64,000 nt of DNA from Desulfovibrio sp. (GCA_017396005.1 JAFQNG010000058.1:1-64000), one strand, 5' to 3'; shown: positions 51,278 to 62,100, counted from the stretch's first letter. The notes: a model not told the origin generated them from the sequence alone. Numbers and translations are program-made.

Positions 51278-52495
51278 CTATGCCGTTGGCCTGTTGGCGT
51301 TGTCTCCCGAAGGATCCTGCATGGGCCCCAGCTCACCGTTACGATTGAACATACCCTCCAGTATCAGAGCCAGAGCACCGTCACCGGTGACATTACAGGC
51401 CGTGCCAAAGCTGTCCTGCAGGGCAAAAATGGCGATGAGCAGGGCAACACCGGTCTGATCAAAACCCAGCACACCGGTAACAATGCCCAGCGAAGCCACC
51501 ACGGTACCACCAGGCACACCCGGGGCACCCACTGCAAAAATACCCAGCAGCACGCAAAACAGCAGCATAGCACCCAATGAGGGCAGTGTGCCGTAGAGCA
51601 AAAGGCTAATGGTCATGCAGAAAAAGACTTCTGTCAGCACAGAACCGCATAAATGCACCGTAGCACCCAGCGGCACCATGAATTCCACCATGGTCTTGCT
51701 CAGCACGGGTGAACGCCGCGCGCACTTGAGGGCCACAGGCAGGGTAGCCGCGCTGGACATGGTACCTACCGCTGTCAAATAGGCCGGGATGTAGTAACGG
51801 AAAATCTGTGCCGGATTACGGCCAGAAACAAGACCGCCAAGGCCATAGAGCACGGCCAGCCAGATAAAATGCCCCAGAATGACCAGGGCCACCATGGTGA
51901 TAAAGATGGGCAGATGCCGCGACAGCGAGCCCTCATAGGCCAGCCCCATAAAAGAAAGACCCACGAAAAGCGGTAAAATGGGTATGAGCACTGCTGTCAC
52001 AAGCCAGGTCATGATGCGTTCCAGCTCGATGAAAATTCTGCCCAGCGTCTCGGATTTGGTCCAGACAATGCCCACACCAAAGAAAAGTGCTGTCACCAGG
52101 GCGCTCATGACGCTGAACAGGGGCGGAATATCCAGACGGAAGACCATTTCTGGCAACTGACGCAGTTTTTCAGTTTCTGTGGCTATAGAAAGATGCGGGA
52201 TGATGCCATAGCCCGACATCATGGAGAAAAACGCCGCTCCAACTGAAGAAAGATAGGCCAGAGCAATGGCCGCCACAAGTATCCTGCTGGCATTCTGCCC
52301 GAGGCGCACAATGGCCGGCGTGATGAAGCCCACAATAATCAGAGGCACCAGAAAAAAGATGATCTGCCCGAAGATATGCCGTACCGAGACCACTACGTCC
52401 ATGACGGACTCTGTGGCCATGAAGCCCAGGCCTGCCCCGATGATCAGGCCGGCCAGCAATTTAAAGATGAGGGACGCATCCCCTGCCTTTGCCAT
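51278..52495 (-). CDS. Dicarboxylate/amino acid:cation symporter (DAACS family)
   Basis: 405 residues from ATG 52495 (GGGAGG upstream). About eight membrane segments and two re-entrant loops. AYLTAVGTMSSAATLPVALKC is the serine-rich HP1-type loop; FMVPLGATVHLCGSVLTEVFF and GAPGVPGGTVVASLGIV match the TM7/HP2 regions of glutamate/dicarboxylate symporters. Sodium- or proton-coupled uptake; substrate unresolved. Convergent with the SLC13 gene. Confidence 0.92.
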   Translation of the reverse strand: MAKAGDASLIFKLLAGLIIGAGLGFMATESVMDVVVSVRHIFGQIIFFLVPLIIVGFITPAIVRLGQNASRILVAAIALAYLSSVGAAFFSMMSGYGIIPHLSIATETEKLRQLPEMVFRLDIPPLFSVMSALVTALFFGVGIVWTKSETLGRIFIELERIMTWLVTAVLIPILPLFVGLSFMGLAYEGSLSRHLPIFITMVALVILGHFIWLAVLYGLGGLVSGRNPAQIFRYYIPAYLTAVGTMSSAATLPVALKCARRSPVLSKTMVEFMVPLGATVHLCGSVLTEVFFCMTISLLLYGTLPSLGAMLLFCVLLGIFAVGAPGVPGGTVVASLGIVTGVLGFDQTGVALLIAIFALQDSFGTACNVTGDGALALILEGMFNRNGELGPMQDPSGDNANRPTA

Positions 52496-52582
52496 CAGAA
52501 CCTCCCTGCGGGCCAAACCCGCGCTGTCATGGCACACAGCCAGGCCCCCCAGCCTGCTGTACCTCTCCCCCACAAAAAGTGC

Positions 52583-53473
52583 CTACTCCAGTATATAACG
52601 CATAGGATTTACCGGTACACCGTTGAGGCGCACCTCATAGTGCAGATGCGGGCCGGTACTGCGCCCGGTCATACCCATATGCCCAATGACCTGCCCCCGC
52701 TTGACCCACTGGCCGTTTTCCACCAGGGTCTTGTTCAGATGGGCGTACTTGGTGACGATGCCGCCACCGTGATTGATCTCAACACAGATACCGTAGGCCC
52801 CGTCCCTGCCGGAGAGAATGACCGTGCCCTGTGCCGTAGCCACAATGGGCGTACCTGTACGATTGCTGATGTCAAGCCCCTTGTGCAGCTGACGGCCACG
52901 CCCGAAAGGCGAGGAACGCATACCGAAGCTGGAGGTGACAAAACCCGTGGCAGGCCAGATGGACGGCAGGGAGGAAAGTGTATCCCGATTGGTACGCAGA
53001 GCACGCAGCAGATCCTGCTGCAGAACTTCTTCCAGCCGGACAGACTCTGAAAGACGGGAAAGAAAATCCTGCATCTTGCGGGCAGCCAGCTCCTGCCGGT
53101 GCAGAGGCAGATAGGTACGCGAAAAATCACCCGGCTCATTGCCTACCTGATCAGGGTCTTTCTCCATATTCATCATCAGGCGCAATTTGGCATCAAAATT
53201 CTGTACTCGCACCAGATCCTGACTGACGACACTGAGCCTTTCGGCAAGACTGACGAGCTGACGACGCTGGTCTTCGAGCAGGCGCTGGGCATTACCCAGG
53301 TCTTCACCCAGATGGCGGGAGTCAAGCCAGCTCTGCACCAGCCAAACATTGCCACACACCAGCCCCGCAACCAGCAGTACAGCCACAATGGCAAGCCAGC
53401 CGTGCATACGCAGACTGCGGCTGCCGCTGCGCCCTTCCGTAAAGATGACAATATGATACTTGCCAAATAACAT
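52583..53473 (-). CDS. Membrane-anchored M23 (LytM-type) metallopeptidase
   Basis: 296 residues. One N-terminal membrane segment (LAIVAVLLVAGLVCGNVWLV) and a coiled-coil region ~residues 55-115 precede a C-terminal M23 domain with zinc motifs HKGLDI and HLHYEV. GFVTSSFGMRSSPFG starts the domain. It is probably a periplasmic peptidoglycan endopeptidase or a divisome-type activator. All catalytic motifs are present. Confidence 0.93.
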   Translation of the reverse strand: MLFGKYHIVIFTEGRSGSRSLRMHGWLAIVAVLLVAGLVCGNVWLVQSWLDSRHLGEDLGNAQRLLEDQRRQLVSLAERLSVVSQDLVRVQNFDAKLRLMMNMEKDPDQVGNEPGDFSRTYLPLHRQELAARKMQDFLSRLSESVRLEEVLQQDLLRALRTNRDTLSSLPSIWPATGFVTSSFGMRSSPFGRGRQLHKGLDISNRTGTPIVATAQGTVILSGRDGAYGICVEINHGGGIVTKYAHLNKTLVENGQWVKRGQVIGHMGMTGRSTGPHLHYEVRLNGVPVNPMRYILE

Positions 53474-53533
53474 GGAATTGCAGTGTAGATGGCGTATGCC
53501 GGGCTGTCAATGCGTCATATGTGCACACAGGTT

Positions 53534-54304
53534 TTATAATTTGCTGTCTGGCTCGATTTGCGGCGGGATGCTGTTCTTTTCCAGTTGCCAGCGGGTCAGA
53601 GCATTGAAGATACAGCGCCGGGCATCTTTGCTTACAGCATACAGACTTTCCAGGCTCTGGCCCATATCACTTCTGGCTGTCTGCCCGGCAGAGGGGCAGA
53701 CATTACTCCAGACAGGCAGGGCCCACTGCCGGGCGGCCCTGAGAATATGCTTTTTCTCCACCAGCAGCAGAGGACGGATAAGCCTGAGTCCACCCTGAAA
53801 AAAGGGCTCGTTCATGCTCATGCCGTCCACGCGCCCTCCCCGGCAGAGGTTGAGAAAAAAGGTCTGCACCAGGTCATCGGCATTATGCCCCAAGGCCAGA
53901 TGTGTGAGCCCGTATTGCGCACACAACTCGAAAAGACGCTTGCGCCTGAGCCAGGAGCAGCGAAAACAGGTCGAACGCCGCCTGTTTTCTTCAGAATGGG
54001 CATGTGGCCCGTGGTCAGTCACCTCAATGTGGGCAGCAATACCCTCAGCGGCCAGCCAGGGCAGCAGCGCAGCATGGCTGCGGGCATCGAAACCCGGGTT
54101 GAGATGTATGGCCATAAGCTCGAAATGAAAGGGCACTATGCCCTGACGCAGCTTCAGGCACCTGAGCAGGACAAAGCTGTCCACCCCGCCAGATACAGCC
54201 ACCCCTACCCTGCAGCCGGGCCAGAGCATGCCCGCCTGCTGCATGGCCCTGCCCACACTTCTGACACAGACCTCCTGAGCAAAAGAGCGCTTTTCACGAC
54301 TCAT
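53534..54304 (-). CDS. TtcA-like tRNA 2-thiolation protein (PP-loop ATPase)
   Basis: 256 residues. PP-loop [13 protein letters not shown] near residue 33, Cys pair [14 protein letters not shown] (~115), [24 protein letters not shown] (~138), and a further Cys in [15 protein letters not shown]. This is the TtcA/TtuA layout, in which three cysteines bind a 4Fe-4S cluster and ATP activates the tRNA base. Which base is modified is not certain. It diverges from rpoZ. Confidence 0.85.
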   Translation of the reverse strand: MSREKRSFAQEVCVRSVGRAMQQAGMLWPGCRVGVAVSGGVDSFVLLRCLKLRQGIVPFHFELMAIHLNPGFDARSHAALLPWLAAEGIAAHIEVTDHGPHAHSEENRRRSTCFRCSWLRRKRLFELCAQYGLTHLALGHNADDLVQTFFLNLCRGGRVDGMSMNEPFFQGGLRLIRPLLLVEKKHILRAARQWALPVWSNVCPSAGQTARSDMGQSLESLYAVSKDARRCIFNALTRWQLEKNSIPPQIEPDSKL

Positions 54305-54389
54305 GAGCGGCCCCGGGGATGAACGTCATATATCGCCATATCCTCTCCTTGCAGGGATGTGCCAAACAGTAAAGGTTCAATACATACCC

Positions 54390-54418
54390 TTGACAGACAT
54401 TTTCTTCACCTCTATCAT
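54390..54418 (+). promoter_or_regulatory. sigma-70 promoter of rpoZ-dnaJ
   Basis: TTGACA (54390-54395), 17-nt spacer, TATCAT (54413-54418), about 75 nt before rpoZ. One of the two best sigma-70 matches in the window. Confidence 0.8.
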
Positions 54419-54497
54419 AACTTGTTTGAGCAGGCAAAGCTCAGCGCCCGCCCTCATGTACACGGTCGGGCGCAGCATTTTTATACATGGAGGCACT

Positions 54498-54737
54498 ATG
54501 GCCCGTATCACGGTGGAAGATTGCCAGGAGCGCGTGGACAACCGCTTTTTGCTGGTGCAGATGGCCATCAAGCGGGTACGCCAGTACCGCGAAGGCTACG
54601 ACCCCCTGCTGGAGTCCCGCAATAAGGAAGTCGTCACCGCCCTGCGCGAGATCGCGGCAGGCAAGGTCATGCCTGACGACAAAAGCCTGTACACCCCTCT
54701 GCCTGAAGGGCAGGCTGCCCCTGCAGGCGAAGGTTAG
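54498..54737 (+). CDS. rpoZ: RNA polymerase omega subunit
   Basis: 79 residues from ATG 54498 with TGGAGG 5 nt before. [26 protein letters not shown] is the omega signature, and [16 protein letters not shown] matches the second conserved helix. It promotes assembly of RNA polymerase. It heads a two-gene unit with dnaJ (38 bp gap). The open frame extends upstream to 54303, but only through the promoter. Confidence 0.93.
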   Translation: MARITVEDCQERVDNRFLLVQMAIKRVRQYREGYDPLLESRNKEVVTALREIAAGKVMPDDKSLYTPLPEGQAAPAGEG

Positions 54738-54775
54738 GCTTTTTACCGGAACAACCCAAGGATGCCGCTTAAACC

Positions 54776-55888
54776 ATGAGCCAGCGTGACTACTACGAGA
54801 TCTTGGGGGTCAGCCGCAATGCGGAAGAGGACGAAATCAAGCGTGCCTACCGCAAGCTGGCCCTGAAATACCACCCTGACCACAACCCCGGCGACGCTGA
54901 AGCCGAGCAGAAGTTCAAAGAAGCCGCCGAAGCCTATGAAGTGCTGCGCGATGCGGACAAACGTGCCCGTTATGACCGCTTCGGTCATGCCGGCGTACAG
55001 GGCGGCACCGGTGGTTTTGGCAGCAGTGAAGACATTTTTGCCCACTTCAGTGACATTTTCGGCGATCTTTTCGGCTTTGCTGGCGGCGGCCGTGCGGCTG
55101 CTCGCGGCATGGCCGGGGCCGATTTGCGCTACAGCCTTACCGTCAGCTTTGAGCAGGCAGCCAAGGGGGCAGAGATCAATCTCTCCCTGCCCAAGCGCGT
55201 CACCTGCCCCGACTGTCAGGGCAGTGGTGCAGCACCGGGCAGCAAGCCTGAGACCTGTCGTCACTGTAATGGCACAGGCCAGGTACGCCGCTCACAGGGC
55301 TTTTTCCAGATAGCCATGCCTTGTCAGGCCTGCCACGGTGCAGGGCAGATTATCAGCAAGCCATGCCCGCGCTGCAAGGGCGAGGGTGCCATATCCGACA
55401 CACGCGAGCTGACGGTACGCGTGCCTGCCGGTGTTGACACAGGCACACGTCTGCGTCTGCGCGGTGAAGGGGAACCCGGCGTACACGGCGGCCCCCCCGG
55501 TGACCTCTATGTGGTGCTTACCGTTGAGCAGGACAAACGCTGGCAGCGTGAAGGACAGGATCTGATCTTCAGGCAGGAGATCAGCTTCGTACAGGCAGCT
55601 CTTGGCCATAAGATAGAAGTACCCGGCCTGGACGGTCCACTGCCGCTGGAGATACCTAGAGGCGTGCAAAGCGGCGCTCTGCTGCGGCTGCCCGGCGAAG
55701 GTCTGCCCTACCCCGGCCGTCGTCAGCGAGGTGATATACTGGTGCAGATTGTGGTACTCACGCCTACCCGCCTTACAAGCCGGCAGGAAGAACTGCTGCG
55801 TGAATTCGAATCTGCCGAGGAAGATCGACCGCTGGAGAAAGTCAAGAAGGCTACCAGCAAGATACGCAAGGCCATGGGCCTGGATTAG
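54776..55888 (+). CDS. dnaJ: Chaperone protein DnaJ
   Basis: 370 residues. J domain at residues 1-70 with HPD in [10 protein letters not shown], Gly/Phe-rich linker, four CxxCxGxG zinc repeats ([32 protein letters not shown]) between ~140 and 210, and C-terminal substrate-binding domains. Hsp70 co-chaperone. Located after rpoZ rather than next to dnaK. A terminator follows. Confidence 0.96.
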   Translation: MSQRDYYEILGVSRNAEEDEIKRAYRKLALKYHPDHNPGDAEAEQKFKEAAEAYEVLRDADKRARYDRFGHAGVQGGTGGFGSSEDIFAHFSDIFGDLFGFAGGGRAAARGMAGADLRYSLTVSFEQAAKGAEINLSLPKRVTCPDCQGSGAAPGSKPETCRHCNGTGQVRRSQGFFQIAMPCQACHGAGQIISKPCPRCKGEGAISDTRELTVRVPAGVDTGTRLRLRGEGEPGVHGGPPGDLYVVLTVEQDKRWQREGQDLIFRQEISFVQAALGHKIEVPGLDGPLPLEIPRGVQSGALLRLPGEGLPYPGRRQRGDILVQIVVLTPTRLTSRQEELLREFESAEEDRPLEKVKKATSKIRKAMGLD

Positions 55889-55912
55889 CGTTTTCCCAAT
55901 ACCCATCAGATT

Positions 55913-55942
55913 GCCCCTGGAGTTTGCTTCAGGGGCTTTTTT
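55913..55942 (+). terminator. Rho-independent terminator of rpoZ-dnaJ
   Basis: Stem GCCCCTG/CAGGGGC with a 10-nt loop and TTTTTT, 24 bp after the dnaJ stop. Confidence 0.9.
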
Positions 55943-55945
55943 GCA

Positions 55946-56638
55946 TCAGAAACTGTCAGCCAGGCGCTGCAGGGCTTCTTTCTGCAGCAGGGCGATACGA
56001 CGCCTCTCTACACTAATAAGGCCCTGCCCTGCCAGACGGCTCAATTCACGGCTCAGGCTTTCACGGCTCAGCCCCATAAGCCGGGCCAGTACTTCACGGC
56101 TGACATCCAGTTGCAGCACATCGCTTTTTTCCATTTTACCACGGTGCAGAAGCCAGGCAGCTACCCGGCGTGATGCAGAGATACGCCCCTGCGAACCGGC
56201 CAGCTTATGGATGAAGAGACGCTGCCGTAAAGCAAAGGCTGCCATAAAGGCCAGCCCCAGAACTGTATTGCTTTGCAGGACAGCCAGTACAGCCCCTTTC
56301 TCCAGCCAGAGCAGACGCCCCTCTGTCAGGCCGAGGGCAGAGGCGGGCAGGCCCCCTTCATAAAAGAGTACACCGGCGTCCAGCACATGACCAGGTCGTA
56401 CCAGATGCAGCATACATTCACGGCCACGGGCAGCACTGCGCAGCAACTGTACCAGACCAGACAGCAGCAGAGCCGGGTCTGCACTGGCCTGCCCTTCACG
56501 ATAGAGAAAATCACCCTTGGCAAAAGAGTGAAGACGTGCACAGCGGGCCAGCCTGCCGCGCTCCTCTTCAGAGAGTGCGGCAAAAGGCCCGTTATGCAGG
56601 GCCTGCAGCACAGCCTGCAGATTTTTCTGATCAGACAC
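55946..56638 (-). CDS. Crp/Fnr-family regulator, HcpR-like, GTG start
   Basis: 230 residues. Cyclic-nucleotide-binding-like domain at ~25-140 (FAKGDFLYREGQASADPALLLSGLVQLL) and a Crp-type HTH at the C-terminus (VSREVLARLMGLSRESLSRELSRLAGQGLI). GTG at 56638 follows AAGGGAC. It lies 49 bp downstream of hcp on the same strand and is probably its regulator, as HcpR is known to control hcp in Desulfovibrio; the identification with HcpR is by context. No Fnr-type N-terminal Cys cluster is present, so oxygen sensing through Fe-S is unlikely. Confidence 0.85.
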   Translation of the reverse strand: MSDQKNLQAVLQALHNGPFAALSEEERGRLARCARLHSFAKGDFLYREGQASADPALLLSGLVQLLRSAARGRECMLHLVRPGHVLDAGVLFYEGGLPASALGLTEGRLLWLEKGAVLAVLQSNTVLGLAFMAAFALRQRLFIHKLAGSQGRISASRRVAAWLLHRGKMEKSDVLQLDVSREVLARLMGLSRESLSRELSRLAGQGLISVERRRIALLQKEALQRLADSF

Positions 56639-56687
56639 GCCCTGTCCCTTATGAAAAAAGCCGGGGCAGCTCTGCCCCGGCAGTCCA

Positions 56688-58274
56688 TTATCCCAGCATG
56701 GCCGCCATGTCTGCGTCCACTTCGCTGACAGGGCGGATATTCCAGCGCTCCACCAGCACATCGAGTATATCTGGGGTTACAAAAGCCGGGAGGCTCGGTC
56801 CAAGCCAGATATTTTTGACACCCAGGGCCAGCAGGGTCAAGAGTATGCTCACGGCTTTCTGCTCGTACCAGGAGAGTACCAGGGTCAAAGGCAGGTCATT
56901 GACCGTACATTTGAGGGCGTCTGCCAGGGCTACTGCCACCTGTATTGCCGCATAGGCGTCATTGCACTGCCCCATGTCGAGCAGGCGCGGCAGCTCGCCG
57001 AGCTGCCCCAGATCCTTATCAAAGAAACGGAACTTACCGCAGGCCAGGGTCAACACAAGGGTATCAGGCGGTGTTTTTTCCACAAATTCCGTATAGTAAT
57101 TGCGGCCGGGCCGGGCTCCATCGCAACCGCCCACAAGGAAGATATGGCGCAGATCGCCCCTGGCTACGGCATCCAGCACCAGAGGTGCGGCCTCCAGCAC
57201 TGTCTTGCGGCCAAAGCCCGTGAGCACCTGTTTGCCAGGCACGTCCTGGCTGAAGCCTTCCATTTCCTGCGCTTTGGCGATAACAGCAGAAAAATCACGC
57301 CCTGTACAATGCGTACAGCCAGGCCAGCCCACATTGCCACTGGTGAAGACCTTGTGGCCGTAGTCACGCGGGTCTTGTATACAGTTGGTAGTAAAAAGCA
57401 CCGGGCCGGGGAAGACAGGCAGCTCTTTCTGCTGGTTCTGCCAGGCAGTGCCGTAATGGCCGGCCAGATGTCCAAAAGCCTTGAGCCGGGGATAGGCATG
57501 GGCAGGCAGCATCTCACCATGGGTGTAGACCTGTATGCCCGTGCCTTCGGTCTGCTCCAGCAGGGCCAGGAGATCAGGCAGATCATGGCCGGAAATGAGT
57601 ATGGCCTTGCCCTTGCGCTGTCCCAGAGAAACCGGGGTAGGCACAGGATGACCGAAGGTTTCGGTATTGCCTGTTTCCAGCAGCTCCATGGCGCGCAGAT
57701 TGGTCTTGCCGCATTCCAGGGCCAGAGCCAGCCAGCCTTCCAGGTCACGGCTTTCGCCATCCCACTGACTGCCCGCCACCAGGCCCCGGCACAGGGCCAG
57801 GCAGACTTCTGGGTCGCGCTGCCCAAGGCGGGCAGCATGATCTGCATAGGCAGCCACACCCTTGAGACCAAAAAGCACTATCTGCATAGCAGAAGCCACA
57901 TTGGCGTCAGGGCTGAAACGGTCAGGGCGTATACTGGCCTCAGCTCTGGCAGCCCAGTAGGCCGTCAGATCAGCCTGCGCGTCTTCAGCCCCCAGGGCAC
58001 GGATGCGCTCCAGCGTCTCGGCCTGTACCTTACGCAGGGCCGTTTCATCAAAGTTGACATTGGTCAGGGTACAAAACAGGGCATTGTACATGAAGTCGCA
58101 GACATCGCCGAGTTCTGCACCGCTGGACGCTTTTTTGAGTACCTGTGCAGCCAGATGTCGCAGCATGTAGACCAGTTCATCCTGAAGAGCGGCCACAGGG
58201 GCCTTTTTGCCACATACACCGAGAGTCGTGCAGGCCAGGCCTTTGGCGGTCTGCTCGCATTGATTACAAAACAT
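56688..58274 (-). CDS. hcp: Hybrid cluster protein (hydroxylamine reductase)
   Basis: 528 residues. The N-terminal CNQCEQTAKGLACTTLGVC (CxxC-x8-C-x5-C) is the class I cubane-binding motif of Desulfovibrio Hcp. Hybrid-cluster ligands lie in GNVGWPGCTHCTGRD, GGCDGARPGRNYY and LDMGQCNDAYAA. It detoxifies nitric oxide or hydroxylamine-type nitrogen species. Transcription probably starts near 58305 under the control of the operator at 58337-58356. Confidence 0.96.
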   Translation of the reverse strand: MFCNQCEQTAKGLACTTLGVCGKKAPVAALQDELVYMLRHLAAQVLKKASSGAELGDVCDFMYNALFCTLTNVNFDETALRKVQAETLERIRALGAEDAQADLTAYWAARAEASIRPDRFSPDANVASAMQIVLFGLKGVAAYADHAARLGQRDPEVCLALCRGLVAGSQWDGESRDLEGWLALALECGKTNLRAMELLETGNTETFGHPVPTPVSLGQRKGKAILISGHDLPDLLALLEQTEGTGIQVYTHGEMLPAHAYPRLKAFGHLAGHYGTAWQNQQKELPVFPGPVLFTTNCIQDPRDYGHKVFTSGNVGWPGCTHCTGRDFSAVIAKAQEMEGFSQDVPGKQVLTGFGRKTVLEAAPLVLDAVARGDLRHIFLVGGCDGARPGRNYYTEFVEKTPPDTLVLTLACGKFRFFDKDLGQLGELPRLLDMGQCNDAYAAIQVAVALADALKCTVNDLPLTLVLSWYEQKAVSILLTLLALGVKNIWLGPSLPAFVTPDILDVLVERWNIRPVSEVDADMAAMLG

Positions 58275-58311
58275 GTTTTCTCCTTTTCCTCCCCTGCCGG
58301 GATGATGGCTA

Positions 58312-58317
58312 CAGATA
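58312..58317 (-). promoter_or_regulatory. -10 element of hcp
   Basis: TATCTG on the minus strand. With a start near 58305 it places the centre of the 58337-58356 operator about 41-42 nt upstream, the class II activator position. No good -35 box is present, which is normal for Crp/Fnr-activated promoters. Confidence 0.5.
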
Positions 58318-58336
58318 GCCGGAAAGCAAGTTCTGT

Positions 58337-58356
58337 ACTGTGATTGAAATCACAGT
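58337..58356 (-). promoter_or_regulatory. Crp/Fnr/HcpR-type operator of hcp
   Basis: ACTGTGATTGAAATCACAGT is a 20-bp site with perfect 9-bp arms and a TGTGA-N6-TCACA core. It lies 62 bp upstream of the hcp ATG. The adjacent Crp/Fnr gene is the obvious candidate binder. Confidence 0.85.
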
Positions 58357-58370
58357 CAGCGCAAAAAGAC

Positions 58371-58397
58371 AAAAAAACCGCCCCAGAAGAGGAGCGG
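58371..58397 (-). terminator. Rho-independent terminator of fliD-fliS
   Basis: On the minus strand CCGCTCC/GGGGCGG (one G-U) with a 6-nt loop is followed by TTTTTTT. It lies 26 bp after the fliS stop and just before the hcp operator, which insulates hcp from flagellar transcription. Confidence 0.88.
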
Positions 58398-58423
58398 CGC
58401 AAAAAAATCAGCCCTTACACTTA

Positions 58424-59161
58424 CTACTGTTTGGTGAACTTTGCATAAGGATTGGGCATACGCGGCGTAAGGGGTGGCACAAAATCCTGCACATGGGCCC
58501 CTGTGGCATCCGCCTGTGGTGGTGCTTGCGGCGTTGTGGCCTGATTTTGTGTCTGTGCCTGCTGCTGTGCGGGCCGGGCTGCGGCAGGGGCCGGGCTCTG
58601 CCCTGCCGTCTGTGGCGGCATGACAGGCGGCAGCACCGAAAGACCGGACTGGCGGGCAGTGCGGCCATAGGCAGCCTGAGCCTGGGCACGGGGCACAGCA
58701 GAGCCGGGTGCGCTGGTCATAAGGGGCTGGTGCGTGGGCTGACTGGCCCTGGGCTGCATGCGGCCCGCTATCTCAGCTGAGGCCTGACGAGCTTCTGGGG
58801 TTTCGATAATCTGAGCATACGCACTGCGCAGGCCACTCAATATCTGTACCACGCTGTCCAGCGATTCCACGCTCATCTTGAGATTGGCCTGCAGAAGTCG
58901 GGCTGTACAGAGAAAGTAGAGGTTATTGAGATTGGTCGCCAGGCTGCCCCCCTTTTCCATATTCAGGGAAGACGACAGCTCATTGATGATGTCAATAACC
59001 TTGGAAATAAGTATGCCCTTGGCCGCATAATCCTTGGCCAGCATCTTTTCACGGGCCTGCTGCAGAAAGTTGAGCGCCCCGTCATAGAGCATGAGCAGAA
59101 GCTGCCCCTGATCCGTGGTGCTGACTCTGGTTTGAAAGTAGGCCTTGGCCGCTTTGTTCAT
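58424..59161 (-). CDS. fliS: Flagellin export chaperone FliS with long C-terminal tail
   Basis: 245 residues, against about 125-140 for typical FliS. Residues 1-125 are a normal four-helix FliS (AYFQTRVSTTDQGQLLLMLYDGALNFLQQA). The remaining ~120 residues are a Pro/Gln/Ala-rich disordered tail. It binds the flagellin C-terminus and prevents early polymerisation. It follows fliD by 36 bp. Confidence 0.92.
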   Translation of the reverse strand: MNKAAKAYFQTRVSTTDQGQLLLMLYDGALNFLQQAREKMLAKDYAAKGILISKVIDIINELSSSLNMEKGGSLATNLNNLYFLCTARLLQANLKMSVESLDSVVQILSGLRSAYAQIIETPEARQASAEIAGRMQPRASQPTHQPLMTSAPGSAVPRAQAQAAYGRTARQSGLSVLPPVMPPQTAGQSPAPAAARPAQQQAQTQNQATTPQAPPQADATGAHVQDFVPPLTPRMPNPYAKFTKQ

Positions 59162-59197
59162 ATATCTGTCCTTGCCGCTCTGCTGCTGCGCGTATGG

Positions 59198-62100
59198 CTA
59201 ATCACCATTGCCAAGCTGGGCCAGCTGTGATTCCAGTGTTTTCTGCTGTTCGCCGTACTGGGCCAGCAGGGTCTCCAGATTGGCGAAAATCTGCTTCTGT
59301 CGCGACTCCCAGACCGAGATACGGTACTGCTCCTTCTCGATCTTGGCGTCGATGTTTTCCATGATGTTCCTGTAGTTCTCACGCAAAACCATCAGGGCGC
59401 CGTTCTTGGACTTCAAAGCCACGGCATCGGCGTATTCCTGCGGGGAGGCGTTGGTCGGCACATTGACGTCCGTATAGTTCAGCTCAGCCTTGAGGAAATT
59501 GTTGACCGTCTGTACCAAGCCTTCCTTGATGCGTACCTGGCCCTTATGAGGATTCCCCGGCGTAGTCGGCTCCAGGTTATCGATGAGAATGGACAGACCG
59601 CGGGCATCGCCGGAAGCCACGCTGTAATAATAGCCGGGCTGGCTGGTGTCGCGTGTGGCTTCCACGCCGCCCACCGTAACGCTGGTGATATTGCCGTTGC
59701 CGTCCACCTCATATTCCACATCATAGACACCGGCCTTGGTAATGCCTTCCACATGGCTGCCATAGCGGAAATCTGAGGTAGAGGAAGAACCCGAGCCGCT
59801 GGCGCAGAAAAAGTCCACCACGGCTTCCAGGTTGTTGGTGATCATATTGTTATAGTTTTCGGCATCCATGTTCTGCAGCTCGGCAATGCCCGAAGCCGGC
59901 GCAATGACAAAGAAGCCGTAGGTATCGCTGGTGGTGGTATTGTCCATCTTGATACCCAGGTTGGCCAGGGTGGCCAGCACATCACCAGAAAGGATGTCTT
60001 CTGCCGTGGTACGGCTCTGGAAACCGGCAGGCGATGAGGTCAGCAGACTGGTGAAACGGCTCTTCAAAAGCTGCACACCGTAGTTGCCTGTGAGCAGACT
60101 GCCCTTCTGATTGGTCAGACCCGAAGCGCTGTAATTGTCATTGCCCATGTCATTGGGGTCATTGGAGGTGACCTCCTTGTCTTCGTCATAGGCAGTGAGC
60201 TCATTGATGGTCAGCAACACGGAATTGATGGCGTCCAGGAAGTTCTGTATGGACTGCTCCACCGAAGTCACGTCCGTGCTGACCGAAATACGGGCCGCAC
60301 CTGTATCCTGTATGCTGAAGATAACCCCTTCAATGACATCACTGACCTGATTGGTCTCGGATTCCATCTCCAACGGCCAGTTGTCTATCTGATAGCGGGC
60401 ATTGGCCGCGCGCTGTATGCTCCAGTTGGTAGAGGTAGCTACCTGTCCTCTGATACCAGGGCCAGTAACACTTTGAACATTCTGGAACTCAAGATAGGCC
60501 GCCCCAGAGGTTTGCTCGTCTACCCAAGCTGCGCCATTGGCATCTACCAGCCGAGCCGATGCACCTGTGCCAGTCAATTCACCCTGGATTTGACTGATCA
60601 CTTCATTCATGGTCTTGCCACTGTCAACAGTTACCTTGCGTTCGCTACCATCATTGAGGGTGATGGTATATTGGAGGCTTGGTGGCTCTTCTAGAAGCAC
60701 TGCTCCAGTGGAATCTGTATAAAAAATATCATCTTTAGATATTATGAATGAGGACTTTGTTTCGGCCGTAATACCAGCCATTGCTCCCGAACCGGTAGTC
60801 AGGCGAAATGAAGTGATTCCGTTCAGCGTCAGTTGATTAGTGCCATCTTCTATAAAAGCGATTCCCTTATCTTGTGCTACTGATTTTATTCTAACATACA
60901 GGTCTTTATAAGTAGCGCCGTTTTTTACTTCTTCACTGCTAAAATCCACATAGACAGCACTACCATCATTGCGTACAAGCGTGTACCGCAACGCCTGCTC
61001 GTCATCTGAGAGTCTGTCTGTTATACTTATATTATCAGTACCATCGCTATCATTGGTACCAAAGGTCAATGTAGTATTGCCGCTGATACTGGCAATCAAG
61101 TAATCATCTTTTTTTGTTCCATCATACTTTTCAGAAGTATAGGCCAAGGATGCATCTGTACCGCTAGTCTGGCTAATGGAGGTTACACCACTCAAATTAA
61201 TAGACCATGACCCATCACTATCCATACCTATATCAACAGTGTCACTGTCTTGTGTGGCCTGAGCCAGCTGAGCGAGAAATGTTTTCTTGCTGGCACCACC
61301 CGATATGGTAAACTCGCGGGTTTTGCCATTATTCATAAGGACAGAAAAAGTCAGCTCCTCATTAGAACTACTTGAGAGCAATGCCTCGTTAAGATTCCCT
61401 ACGCGGACATTCAGGCCAGCCGCTTTATATGCGCTATCAGCGGCAGTACGACGAGTAAATGATTGCACACCCGCAACTATCAAATTTCCAGTACTATCCA
61501 AACTGGCCGAAATACCACCTGCGGCATTATTGAACGCATCCACTACCTCTTGCGCGGTAGCATCACCACGGATAGTGATGGATTTAGATACACCGCTGTC
61601 CAGCACAACATCAAAAACATACTGTGTCGGATTGGTAACCCCCTCGGTCAGATTCAGCGCATTATTGGTAACCCAGGTAGACGAAGTACCCGTGGCATCC
61701 ATCCCCACCAGGCCGGTATTATGGATGATGAGATCATTGGCAGAGCCAGTGTCCTTACCGGCTACCTGAAAAACGTAGCCGGAGCCGGTCTGAATGAGAC
61801 TGACCTTGACGCCGGGATTGTTCACGTCGTTGTTGACCAGATTGACGAAGGAATCCAGTGTGGTCTTGTTGGGGATGTCGACCGAATACCTTTTACCGGC
61901 ATACGTATATTCGAATTTCTGCGTAGAGCCGGACGTATTGATCACGTCATCCTTGGAGCCGAAGGTATGGCCGATATTGGCCCAGATGGCATTGCTGGCC
62001 ACCTGGGTGACATTGATGGCATGCTGCACGTCCTGGGCCGAGGCATTGGCTACGGCCGTAACGATATTCTCATTGCTGGAGGTGACGTTCTTGGTGACGA

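Noticed and set aside
54303..54497. N-terminal extension of rpoZ
   Set aside because: It would cross the consensus promoter at 54390-54418, and the omega family begins at MARITVEDC.
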